A model generated the notes under the pieces. It was not told the DNA's origin. It saw only the letters and a list, made by a program, of their open reading frames with translations, and searched no databases. Made by a program: the position numbers and the translations under genes. DNA of 64,000 bases from Actinobacillus capsulatus DSM 19761. Lineage in GTDB: Bacteria > Pseudomonadota > Gammaproteobacteria > Enterobacterales > Pasteurellaceae. The stretch is from positions 62,001 through 126,000 of the forward strand of contig NZ_KB893934.1 of assembly GCF_000374285.1 (NCBI RefSeq), in the 5' to 3' direction. Positions 56,049 to 64,000 of this stretch are shown piece after piece. Each line of letters begins with the position of its first letter. Position 1 is the stretch's first letter.

Positions 56049-56459
56049 ATGCTATATCCAATCGTCATTGAAATGGGTGACGAAAGTCATTCTTACGGTG
56101 TGGTTGTGCCAGATGTGCCGGGGTGTTTTTCAGCCGGCGATACATTGGAAGAAGCATTTATGAACGCAAAAGATGCAATTGCGTTTCATATAGAAGGCAT
56201 GATTGAGGATGGAGACGAAATTCCACACCCAAAATCATTAAGCGAACATAAAGATAATCCTGAATATCAGGGACTAATGTTTGCAATCGTTGATGTTGAT
56301 TTAACCCATTTAATGGGTAAATCTGAAAAAATCAATGTCACTTTACCATCGTTACTAATTCGCCGAATTGACGAATTAGTAGCAAGAAATCCAAAGTATA
56401 AGACTCGTAGTGGTTTTCTTGCTCAAGTTGCAACTGAGCGTATATTTGCGCAGGGGTAA
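56049..56459 (+). CDS. hicB: HicB antitoxin
   Basis: 136 residues. The N-terminal HicB fold (YPIVIEMGDESHSYGVVVPDVPGCFSAGDTLEEAFMNAKDAI) is followed by a C-terminal ribbon-helix-helix (INVTLPSLLIRRIDELVARNPKYKTRSGFLAQVATERI) that would repress the operon. GGAG precedes the start. Its partner hicA is frameshifted, so this may now be a stand-alone regulator. Confidence 0.92.
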   Translation: MLYPIVIEMGDESHSYGVVVPDVPGCFSAGDTLEEAFMNAKDAIAFHIEGMIEDGDEIPHPKSLSEHKDNPEYQGLMFAIVDVDLTHLMGKSEKINVTLPSLLIRRIDELVARNPKYKTRSGFLAQVATERIFAQG

Positions 56460-56608
56460 CGTAAAAAGCGCCTAATTCTTGGCGTTTGAAAAATAAAAAG
56501 CCCGCTCAATTGCGGGTTTTTTGTTATGTGGCATCTAGATTATCAATGTTTAATCATTTAAAAAGAAAGCGGTTGTAAATCTTTCACCATTTTCCACCGC
56601 TTGTCTTA

Positions 56609-57667
56609 TTACGCTTTCAATGATTGCATATCAATCACGAAGCGGTATTTCACGTCGGATTTGAGCATACGTTCGTAAGCGTGGTTGATGTCTTGAATGT
56701 TGATCGTCTCCACGTCCGGTACGATATTGTGCTCGCCGCAGAAATCTAGCATTTCTTGCGTTTCTTTAATGCCGCCAATCATTGAGCCTGCGATTGAGCG
56801 TCTGCCTAATACTAATGGTACAGTCGTGATACTTGGATCGAGATTGCCGATTAAACCTACCAATACAAGTGTACCGCTGATTGCTAAGGTTGGTACGTAA
56901 GGTTTGAGGTCGTGTGTGTAAGGTACGGTGTCAATAATGACATCGAAAGTATTTGCCACTGACTTCATTTGTTCTTCATCAGTTGAAATCACTACACGGC
57001 TTGCACCTAGACGATGTGCGTCTTGTTCTTTACCCGGTGAGCGTGTAAATAACGTCACTTCTGCACCTAATGCGTGTGCCAGTTTGATTGCCATATGACC
57101 TAAACCACCTAAACCGACAACCGCCACTTTTGAGCCTTTGCCTACATTCCAGTGGCGCAATGGCGACCAAGTAGTGATACCAGCGCAAAGTAATGGGGCA
57201 ACCGCTTTGGTATCTAGATTTTCCGGTACGCTTAGTACGAAGTTTTCGGTTACTACGATTTTTTCACTATAACCACCGAAAGTCGGCATATTGTCGCCGA
57301 AGCGGTCGGTATCACAGTAAGTTTGTACTGCGGTATTCTCACAATATTGTTCTAAGCCGTGTTCGCAAGAGTGGCAGTGTTGGCAACTATCTACCATACA
57401 ACCTACGCCGACTAAATCACCGACTTTAAATTTGCTAACCTTGTTACCCACACGGCTAACACGACCGATAATTTCATGGCCCGGTACGACAGGATAAGTG
57501 GCAAAACCCCAGTCATTGCGAGCTTGATGTAAATCTGAGTGGCATACGCCGCAGTAAAGAATATCGATTTCTACATCGTCCGCACGTACGTCACGGCGTT
57601 CAAATGTGTGTGGCAGGAGAGGAGATTTCGGATCTAAGGCAGCAAAACCTTTTACTTTGAATGTCAT
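56609..57667 (-). CDS. Zinc-dependent NADP alcohol dehydrogenase (YahK/CAD family)
   Basis: 352 residues like E. coli YahK. Catalytic zinc ligands are in CGVCHSDLHQ and PGHEIIGR; structural zinc cysteines in CMVDSCQHCHSCEHGLEQYC. The NADP fold is VGLGGLGHMAIKLAHALGAEVTLFTRS. It reduces aldehydes. Alone, with a reductase-type gene next to it, a detoxifying role is likely. Confidence 0.92.
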   Translation of the reverse strand: MTFKVKGFAALDPKSPLLPHTFERRDVRADDVEIDILYCGVCHSDLHQARNDWGFATYPVVPGHEIIGRVSRVGNKVSKFKVGDLVGVGCMVDSCQHCHSCEHGLEQYCENTAVQTYCDTDRFGDNMPTFGGYSEKIVVTENFVLSVPENLDTKAVAPLLCAGITTWSPLRHWNVGKGSKVAVVGLGGLGHMAIKLAHALGAEVTLFTRSPGKEQDAHRLGASRVVISTDEEQMKSVANTFDVIIDTVPYTHDLKPYVPTLAISGTLVLVGLIGNLDPSITTVPLVLGRRSIAGSMIGGIKETQEMLDFCGEHNIVPDVETINIQDINHAYERMLKSDVKYRFVIDMQSLKA

Positions 57668-57740
57668 AGTGTGTTCCTTTTTGCGTTAGAGTAGCAATAA
57701 AAAGGCGGTGTAAAAATTAGCTTTTTTACACCGCTTGTGA

Positions 57741-58403
57741 TTATTTAATCCAGCTTACGATTTCTTCGATCGGTTTACGTGATTTCGGTGCGATTTCACC
57801 GGCACGATAACCGAAAGTTGCCATCACAGAAACGCCGTATTCATTCGGATCGAATGTGCCTGCTTCGGCAAGAATTTGATTTACCGCATCATAGTTGAAA
57901 CCTTCAATTGGGCAGCTATCAATACCGATTAATGCAGCACCGCTCATCATATTACCTAATGCAATGTAGGTTTGTTTTGAGCACCAGTCGAATAATGCAC
58001 GTTCATCACCTGCGATTTTGATGTCTTGTTCGTGGAATTGTTTATATAACGCTAACGTTTTTTCCATTTCTTCAGCAGTTAAACCACGTTGTTCTAATGC
58101 TTTTTTGAAGTATTCGCTGTCGTGGCTTGCATTTTTCTTGGCAAGCAACACCACTAAATGGCTTGCTGCGTCCATTTGTGCCGCCATACCCCATGCAACC
58201 GGTTTTAATTTATTACGTAATTCTTGGTTTTGAATCACCACAAATTTCCATGGCTCAGAGCCGACAGAACTTGGTGAAAGACGCGCTAATTCTAAAATAT
58301 ATGCAAAATCTTCATCGCTGATTTTTTTAGAAGCGTCATAGTTACGTGTTGCACGACGGTATTTGAAAGCTTCTAACACATTTTCTTTTTGAATATTAAA
58401 CAT
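57741..58403 (-). CDS. NAD(P)H-dependent nitroreductase (NfsB-like)
   Basis: 220 residues from ATG 58403 with AGAAGGAAG upstream; the longer frame to 58523 lacks a site. FMN-site motifs YRRATRNYDASKKIS, SPSSVGSEPWKFVVI, CPIEGFN and the ending GYRAGEIAPKSRKPIEEIV fit oxygen-insensitive nitroreductases. The gene is 70 bp upstream of the dehydrogenase on the same strand; possibly cotranscribed. Confidence 0.9.
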   Translation of the reverse strand: MFNIQKENVLEAFKYRRATRNYDASKKISDEDFAYILELARLSPSSVGSEPWKFVVIQNQELRNKLKPVAWGMAAQMDAASHLVVLLAKKNASHDSEYFKKALEQRGLTAEEMEKTLALYKQFHEQDIKIAGDERALFDWCSKQTYIALGNMMSGAALIGIDSCPIEGFNYDAVNQILAEAGTFDPNEYGVSVMATFGYRAGEIAPKSRKPIEEIVSWIK

Positions 58404-58576
58404 AAAACTTCCTTCTAATAAGTTTTGTAAGAGTGATAACTTTATCGTTATCGTCCTTCGACAAATTGTATAGATCCTAATCATCTCTAGATATAAAATC
58501 CAATCACTATTTTTTATATACAATATAAATGAGCTTGATATAAGGTGGGTGGTTATAGAAAGAAAGATAGAAAAAG

Positions 58577-58631
58577 CAAGCGGTTTAATTTCACTTATAT
58601 TTGAAAAAATTGAGTGAAATTAAACCGCTTG
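58577..58631. terminator. Long uptake-word stem-loop
   Basis: CAAGCGGTTTAATTTCACT at 58577-58595 and AGTGAAATTAAACCGCTTG at 58613-58631 form a perfect 19-bp stem, the longest perfect stem of this type in the window. It ends transcription of the HTH gene. Confidence 0.7.
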
Positions 58632-58651
58632 GTTAACGAGAAAATTTTATC

Positions 58652-58960
58652 CTATAGACGGTAAATTACGGATTTACCAGTAGGCAGCGAAACTGCTAAA
58701 TGGATTTTGCCACCGATTACGTTTATATAGCGTTGAATGGAAGATAATTTGATGTCATTACCTCGCTTTTCCAGCGCAACGACAGACGGTTGGCTAATAT
58801 TGAGTTTATGAGCGAGTTCTTGTTGAGTAATGTGCAATTCTTCACGCAAATGACTCAATTTGAGCTCGACACTTATTTCTGCTAAGGTTTGGCGGAGTTT
58901 CAGTTTTTTGTCTTCGGGAGAACCTTGTTCAAGTACTACATCCAGATTTGTTTCTTTCAT
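58652..58960 (-). CDS. XRE-family antitoxin-like regulator (no toxin partner seen)
   Basis: 102 residues from ATG 58960, preceded by GAGG. The HTH is LREELHITQQELAHKLNISQPSVVALEKRGNDIKLSSIQRYI, then VIGGKIHLAVSLPTGKSVIYRL. This is a HigA-like or RelB-partner HTH layout. Upstream (58960-59120) I found no intact RelE/HigB-type frame, so it appears unpaired. Confidence 0.75.
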   Translation of the reverse strand: MKETNLDVVLEQGSPEDKKLKLRQTLAEISVELKLSHLREELHITQQELAHKLNISQPSVVALEKRGNDIKLSSIQRYINVIGGKIHLAVSLPTGKSVIYRL

Positions 58961-59212
58961 TTTGAACCTCGTTGTTATACTGCGACTAATCCATAGACGG
59001 TAATTTATTGAAAACACAACCATAATGGATAATGGTTGATATTACAGTTCGCAATCATTGCTTTTTTGATCTTGGTTGCAGAAATATGAGAGTGTACTTA
59101 ATTTCTAGAAAAGGTCAAGGTTTGTAATTTAGAGTCAAAATTATTCTTCCAAATGTCAATTGTTTTGATGATAAAGAGAAGTGCAAAAATATTAGTAAAT
59201 TACAGTAAGAAA

Positions 59213-59731
59213 TTAGTCTGCCAAACAACATCTGGCAACATTTTGTAGCAGGTCAACCATTTGTTCTGGGCTTTCGTTTCTGCCTCTTTTGACCCATTCA
59301 TCTAACGCTCCGAAACAAATTCCCGTTAACATTGAATTTTGAAATGCTTCAAGATTCTCTTGTTCCGGCTTGGCGCCAATTGTGTGGGCAAAATATTGTA
59401 AAAAGAGGTGCGAGAGATTTTGTGAATAGAGCAAATCTAAAATATCGCCTAATTCATCGGTAACTTTAAATAAGCCGATTAAACGTTCTCGAACATTGGT
59501 TGCATTTAAATTGGCAAAGGTCGCAACAGAGCGTTCGTATATATGTTTAATCAAAACATCTTCTTTTGATTCGAAGTTGCGATAAAACGAAATACGACTA
59601 ACGCCTGCCAAATTAGTCAGTTCGGTAATGCTGATAGCATAGAAATTTTTCTTTTGCATTAAACGTAAGAGTGCTTCAGTGATACTTTCCTTCACCACGC
59701 AGTTCACGGTTTTTTTCATATTATTATTCAT
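59213..59731 (-). CDS. TetR/AcrR-family repressor
   Basis: 172 residues. N-terminal HTH ITEALLRLMQKKNFYAISITELTNLAGVSRISFYRNFESKEDVL is a clear TetR DNA-binding domain. The short C-terminal ligand domain is unique and gives no hint of ligand. It may control a neighbour such as the nitroreductase or dehydrogenase; no operator was recognised. Confidence 0.9.
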   Translation of the reverse strand: MNNNMKKTVNCVVKESITEALLRLMQKKNFYAISITELTNLAGVSRISFYRNFESKEDVLIKHIYERSVATFANLNATNVRERLIGLFKVTDELGDILDLLYSQNLSHLFLQYFAHTIGAKPEQENLEAFQNSMLTGICFGALDEWVKRGRNESPEQMVDLLQNVARCCLAD

Positions 59732-59997
59732 TCCTAGTCTTGCCTGTGTTAGAGGTAAATCAAAAGGTGAAGTTCTTGGCTTTACACAAAAATTGTAGTG
59801 ATTGCATATAGATAATACAAAAGCAAAAAGTTCAAAAAAATTTTACTGCTGTTACAAATCTATCTTATTGTTTCAGTTAGCTTTTCTAGGCTTGACGAGC
59901 TTAAGTCCAATATTGAAAATACGCCTCAGAAATTGATTCACTATGCTTATTATTTTTATTTTTTCACAGACTTAGCATTGGAAATTCGAGGTAATTT

Positions 59998-60339
59998 ATG
60001 AAATCAGTAATGCTCAAAGGCTTAATGATTGCCTTATTATCTACATCGGTCACGGCACATGCATTAAGTCGCTCACAACATGATACGGCTGTAGGGGTTG
60101 TGCTAGGCGGTGTTGCCGGTGCGGTTGCAGGGCAAGATATCACTTCAACAGTTGCTGGAGCTGCATTAGGCGGGGTAGTTGGTAGCCAATGGAATGCACA
60201 TAAAATTGAAAGAAAGCGTGACGAACGTTATCGTTCGGAACGATATTACGAAAGACGAGCACATGAACGCCGTTATCACAAACACCATAAACATAAAGTA
60301 GGATATCGAAGATTACGGTCACCATCACGGCCATTATAA
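59998..60339 (+). CDS. Glycine-zipper exported protein
   Basis: 113 residues with a signal peptide (cleaved at TAHA). The following GVVLGGVAGAVAGQDITSTVAGAALGGVVGSQW is a glycine zipper like those of outer-membrane 17-kDa antigen and YMGG-type proteins. The rest is basic, rich in Arg, Tyr and His (ERRAHERRYHKHHKHKVGYRR). The C-terminus may be shifted: another frame near 60300 continues with YGHHHGHY. Confidence 0.75.
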   Translation: MKSVMLKGLMIALLSTSVTAHALSRSQHDTAVGVVLGGVAGAVAGQDITSTVAGAALGGVVGSQWNAHKIERKRDERYRSERYYERRAHERRYHKHHKHKVGYRRLRSPSRPL

Positions 60340-60376
60340 AAACATAGCCGTCATTATGATGATTAAGAAAACTGAT

Positions 60377-60424
60377 AAGCGGTCAAATTTGCAAAATTTT
60401 CTGCGAATTTGACCGCCTGTTTTA
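60377..60424. terminator. Uptake-word hairpin between converging genes
   Basis: AAGCGGTCAAATT faces AATTTGACCGC, one mismatch in the last word. Confidence 0.65.
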
Positions 60425-60847
60425 TTGGGTTGAACGTTTAAGCCACCAAGCACGCAGATGGTCGTAACTAAGATTAAAGAAGAAGGTATACACGATCACA
60501 AAAAGCGTCATACCGATATCCATAATAAACGCTGTCCACCAATCGACATCGAGCATATAAGCGACCAACGGAATGGTGAAGAGTAGTAAACCACCTTCAA
60601 AAAATAAGGTATGGAAAATGCGTAATCCGATCGTGCGAGTTTCGCGAGGGGTGGTAAAGATACGATCGAAAACTGTGTTAAATAGCATATTCCACAACAT
60701 TGCCACTATTGAGATTGAGACAAGCGTACCGGTCAGTAAACCGGTATGATGCGAAGTAAACAGGCTCATACCGATAACAGTAAACAAAATGGCGAAGAGT
60801 TCAAACAAAGCAGCGTGAAAGATTCGCTCTAAACGGCTCATTGGCAT
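60422..60847 (-). CDS. PACE-family (AceI-like) efflux protein
   Basis: 141 residues with four membrane helices arranged in two similar halves: RLERIFHAALFELFAILFT and RIFHTLFFEGGLLLFTIP. RxFHxxxFE repeated in both halves is the PACE/BTP signature; DWWTAFIMDIGMTLFV is typical too. PACE proteins export chlorhexidine and polyamine-like biocides. Confidence 0.9.
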   Translation of the reverse strand: MPMSRLERIFHAALFELFAILFTVIGMSLFTSHHTGLLTGTLVSISIVAMLWNMLFNTVFDRIFTTPRETRTIGLRIFHTLFFEGGLLLFTIPLVAYMLDVDWWTAFIMDIGMTLFVIVYTFFFNLSYDHLRAWWLKRSTQ

Positions 60848-60921
60848 AGTCGCTTTCCAAAAAATAAGCGGCCGTTTTTAGCAAATTTTTTACCAAAAAC
60901 AACCGCTTGTAATAGGGTAAA

Positions 60922-61170
60922 TTAACGCTCGATTTTAGAACGAATCAATTCGATTAAATCGGTCATTTCTTGCGTTGGAGCAGGGGCTTGGTGCATAAAC
61001 CAACGGAATAATTCCGGATCGGTATATTTGAGCATTGCTACAAAAGTTTGCTGTTGCGCTTCGCTTAAAGCATCAAAATGTGCTTTGTAAAAAGGCATAA
61101 TCATTTTGTCTAATTCGCGCATACCACGGCGACATTCCCACTCAATTCTAAAACGATTTAATTCAGCCAT
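60922..61170 (-). CDS. sdhE: SdhE flavinylation factor
   Basis: 82 residues. WECRRGMRELDKMIMPFY has the RGxRE core used to attach FAD to SdhA/FrdA, and TDPELFRWFM is usual in the family. It overlaps the ispH stop by one base. No sdh or frd genes nearby; the target is probably fumarate reductase. Confidence 0.9.
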   Translation of the reverse strand: MAELNRFRIEWECRRGMRELDKMIMPFYKAHFDALSEAQQQTFVAMLKYTDPELFRWFMHQAPAPTQEMTDLIELIRSKIER

Positions 61171-62114
61171 TATTTCACCTCATGAATACGTAGTTCTTTC
61201 GGCACTTCAAACACCATATTTTCTTCACAACCTTCTAAGTTGCTCACACCGATTGCACCTAAGGTTTTTAAGTGTTCCACTACCGATTGTACTAAAACTT
61301 CCGGTGCTGAAGCGCCAGCGGTAATACCGATGATGTTAACACCTTCCAGCCAGCTCGGATCAATATCTTGCGGACCGTCAATCAATTTAGACGGCACTCC
61401 CATACGTGAAGCCAGTTCCGCTAGACGATTTGAGTTTGAAGAATTTTTAGAACCGACTACTAATACCAGTTGTGATTGTTTCGCCAATTCTCGTACCGCT
61501 TGTTGGCGGTTGGTTGTTGCATAACAAATATCGTTTTTACGCGGGCCTTGAATCGCTGGGTATTTCTCTTTTAACGCTTCAATCACATCGCTAGTATCGT
61601 CAATCGAGAGCGTGGTTTGCGTCATAAAAGTTAATTCGTCTTGATTGCTAACCGGTAATCTGGCAATGTCTTCGACAGATTCCACCAAGAAAATGCCGGC
61701 GTCTTGATTATCGTATTGCCCCATTGTACCAATCACTTCCGGATGACCTTCATGCCCAATTAAAATCGCTTTAGTGCCTTTTTTGCTGGCACGTGCCACT
61801 TGCATATGGACTTTAGTTACTAACGGGCAAGTTGCATCAAATACTTTTAAGCCGCGGCGTTTAGCTTCTTGGCGAACCGCTTGCGATACGCCGTGCGCCG
61901 AGAAAATGACAATCGCATCGTCCGGCACTTCGTCCAACTCTTCGACAAACACTGCACCTTTGGCTTTTAAGCCGTCCACCACAAAGCGGTTATGTACCAC
62001 TTCGTGACGTACATAAATCGGAGCGCCGTGAATTTCGAGGGCGAGTTCCACAATCGAGATCGCTCGATCAACACCAGCACAGAAACCTCTAGGGTTTGCT
62101 AATAAAATATCCAT
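61170..62114 (-). CDS. ispH: 4-hydroxy-3-methylbut-2-enyl diphosphate reductase
   Basis: 314 residues. Iron-sulfur cysteines are in [22 protein letters not shown] and [11 protein letters not shown]; the EVVHN and HGVSQAVR histidines and GHEGHPEV bind substrate. Last step of the MEP isoprenoid pathway. Follows lspA with no gap. Confidence 0.97.
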   Translation of the reverse strand: MDILLANPRGFCAGVDRAISIVELALEIHGAPIYVRHEVVHNRFVVDGLKAKGAVFVEELDEVPDDAIVIFSAHGVSQAVRQEAKRRGLKVFDATCPLVTKVHMQVARASKKGTKAILIGHEGHPEVIGTMGQYDNQDAGIFLVESVEDIARLPVSNQDELTFMTQTTLSIDDTSDVIEALKEKYPAIQGPRKNDICYATTNRQQAVRELAKQSQLVLVVGSKNSSNSNRLAELASRMGVPSKLIDGPQDIDPSWLEGVNIIGITAGASAPEVLVQSVVEHLKTLGAIGVSNLEGCEENMVFEVPKELRIHEVK

Positions 62115-62597
62115 TTAACCACTCTTTTTCTTTTTGTCGAGGAATGCTTCCAAGATGAGCAACCCTGCACCCACTACAATGGCAATATCCGCCATATTAA
62201 ACACAGGATAATGATAGATATCCCAATAAAAATCAAAGAAATCAACCACATAGCCATTATATGCACGGTCAATTGCATTACCGATTGCTCCGCCGATAAT
62301 CAGTGCATACGCAGAATTTTCCAATTTTTTGATCGCTGGATTACGCCACAGCATTACGATTAAACCTAGTGAAATGACAATGGCTAATCCTAAAAAGAAA
62401 TATTTCTGCCAACCGCCGTGATCAGCCAAAAAGCTGAATGCCGCACCGTAGTTGCGTACGTAGGTTAAATTGAAAATCGGTAATACGTTTACGCTTTCAT
62501 ACAGCTCAAAGCGTTGTATTACAAGGTATTTGATCCATAGATCAATAATAATAGTCGCTAAACTTAGCCATAACCATTTGATTCCGGTTTGTTTCAT
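62115..62597 (-). CDS. lspA: Lipoprotein signal peptidase
   Basis: 160 residues, four membrane helices. Catalytic aspartates in GGAIGNAIDRAYNGYVVDF and FNMADIAIVVG. NYGAAFSFLAD is conserved. It removes signal peptides from prolipoproteins such as those in this window. lspA-ispH-sdhE form an operon. Confidence 0.96.
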   Translation of the reverse strand: MKQTGIKWLWLSLATIIIDLWIKYLVIQRFELYESVNVLPIFNLTYVRNYGAAFSFLADHGGWQKYFFLGLAIVISLGLIVMLWRNPAIKKLENSAYALIIGGAIGNAIDRAYNGYVVDFFDFYWDIYHYPVFNMADIAIVVGAGLLILEAFLDKKKKSG

Positions 62598-62676
62598 AGT
62601 TTTCCTATTTGAATGTGAATAGTATGTCTGGTCGGTATGTTGCCCTTCTCACAGGAGGGAACATTGCTAAAAACGG

Positions 62677-63024
<348 letters not shown>

Positions 63025-63136
63025 CTATTTTTTAATCACCACAGAAAACGCAGATTACTCGGAATGTAAAATTTTTAGTAAATTTGACCGCTTGTTTAGT
63101 TTTCTGAGTTATCAGTGTGTTCCGTGGTTTTAAAGA

Positions 63137-63721
63137 TTATCTTCTCGCTGATTTCGGGCGGAAACTTTCGCAGATTTCAGGATGTGTGTCGATATAAATT
63201 TTACTTAATAACTGCAAACAGTATGGCACAGCACTAAAAATACCTCGTACCAGCGTGTTACCTTGTGCATCTTTTACCCCTTCCAGCGTCTCTTTAATCG
63301 CTTTCGGCTGTCCCGGTAAATTTAAAATCAACGAATTGTGACGAATAACTCCGACTTGGCGAGAGAGAATTGCGGTTGGTACAAAATGCAGGCTTACTTG
63401 ACGCATTTGTTCGCCAAAGCCTGGCATTTCACGGTGTGCCACTGCAATGGTTGCATCCGGTGTGACATCTCGTTTTGCTGGCCCAGTACCGCCGGTAGTT
63501 AATACTAAATGGCAGTGGTGTGTATCTACCAATTCAATCAATGTTTGCTCAATTACAGCTTGTTCATCCGGAATTAAACGTGTTTCAACTTCAAACGGGG
63601 CAGTCAATGCGGATTCCAACCACGTTTGTAATTCAGGAATGCCTTGGTCTTGGTAAACACCACTAGAAGCACGGTCTGAAACAGAAACCAAACCGATTTT
63701 TAATGTCTCTTTACTTAACAT
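63137..63721 (-). CDS. mog: Molybdopterin adenylyltransferase
   Basis: 194 residues, like E. coli MogA. LVSVSDRASSGVYQDQGIPEL and TTGGTGPAKRDVTPDAT are the family signatures, and NLPGQPKAIKETLEGV is near the C-terminus. It adenylylates molybdopterin before metal insertion. Confidence 0.95.
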   Translation of the reverse strand: MLSKETLKIGLVSVSDRASSGVYQDQGIPELQTWLESALTAPFEVETRLIPDEQAVIEQTLIELVDTHHCHLVLTTGGTGPAKRDVTPDATIAVAHREMPGFGEQMRQVSLHFVPTAILSRQVGVIRHNSLILNLPGQPKAIKETLEGVKDAQGNTLVRGIFSAVPYCLQLLSKIYIDTHPEICESFRPKSARR

Positions 63722-63743
63722 TATTTATCCTTTTGCAATTTTA

Positions 63744-63764
63744 GGGCGGGTATGAAACCCGCCC
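63744..63764 (-). terminator. Hairpin after the TPR gene
   Basis: GGGCGGGT and ACCCGCCC form a perfect 8-bp stem. The T run after it on the minus strand is poor. Confidence 0.45.
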
Positions 63765-63793
63765 GAATCAGTTTTAGGTTCGCTAAAGCGCTA

Positions 63794-64000
63794 TTATTTT
63801 TTCTCTTCTGCTTTTGCCGGTTGTTTGCTTTCTTGTTCTTTTAGCATCGACATCGCCATATTGATACTTTTTTCAACTGTAGCACGGCGTGGCTCGCCTT
63901 CAGGAATCAGTTTTAACATCATACCCCAAGTCATTGCTGCCATTTTGTAGTCTTCTTCTTCAAAAGAACTGAAAGCGAGTAGGCTAAGCGCATCTAAATT
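63794..64000 (-). CDS. TPR protein, C-terminal end (CcmI/NrfG-like; cut by window edge)
   Basis: The last 68 residues. FEEEDYKMAAMTWGMMLKLIPEGEPRRATVEKSI has the TPR shape seen at the end of CcmI/NrfG cytochrome-c assembly proteins; the tail AEEKK is charged. The start lies outside the window, so the assignment is tentative. Confidence 0.5.
   Translation of the reverse strand, partial: NLDALSLLAFSSFEEEDYKMAAMTWGMMLKLIPEGEPRRATVEKSINMAMSMLKEQESKQPAKAEEKK

Overview
The window looks like chromosome of a Pasteurellaceae bacterium, most likely Actinobacillus pleuropneumoniae or a close relative. It is AT-rich and dotted with the 9-base DNA uptake word ACAAGCGGT in the form typical of the Actinobacillus branch, often as inverted pairs that double as terminators. 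The gene content (kpsC/kpsS, mglBAC, mqo, lldD, a hemin uptake locus) and a tmRNA tag reading ANDEQYALAA agree. The species call is inference; no database was searched. Left third (1-20 kb): the end of a folate-independent methionine synthase pair (mesX and partial mesD), an unrecognised barrel-like outer-membrane protein, the capsule-anchor Kdo transferases kpsC/kpsS standing alone, a four-gene polar amino-acid ABC importer, a YagU-like membrane protein, a five-gene heme uptake operon (ChaN-like lipoprotein, TonB receptor, hmuT/U/V) behind a Fur-like box, and purL behind a PurR-like box. A small accessory patch (19.9-24.8 kb) has an unknown gene, a remnant of an Abi-family gene, a HipA-like kinase placed before its HipB-like partner, a CRP-linked UhpC-like transporter, and a family of 95-bp multi-hairpin repeats. 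Middle (24.9-34.5 kb): thrC, yccS, a tannase-like esterase, mqo behind a near-ideal CRP site, and lldD. Accessory core (35.36-45.64 kb): a 10.3-kb satellite-like element sits at the 3' end of ssrA. It has a P4-type integrase, two AlpA-like regulators with a repeated operator, a Rha-type regulator, a TerS-like protein, Icd-like sequences, a DUF927 replication protein and a 12-copy iteron array, but no capsid, tail or large terminase genes. This is the layout of a phage-inducible chromosomal island or P4-like satellite. The mirrored hairpins near its two ends may be C4-type antisense RNAs. This is the most interesting system in the window. Right third (46-64 kb): a decayed MFS fragment with a 9-bp tandem repeat, rpoH, the CRP-linked mglBAC galactose importer, a patatin-like lipase, a Kef potassium efflux protein, a NimA-like flavoprotein, an ACP-phosphodiesterase-like protein, a hicAB locus with a frameshifted toxin, an alcohol dehydrogenase, a nitroreductase, a lone HTH antitoxin-like gene, a TetR regulator, a glycine-zipper protein, a PACE efflux protein, sdhE-ispH-lspA, glnB, mog and the end of a TPR protein.
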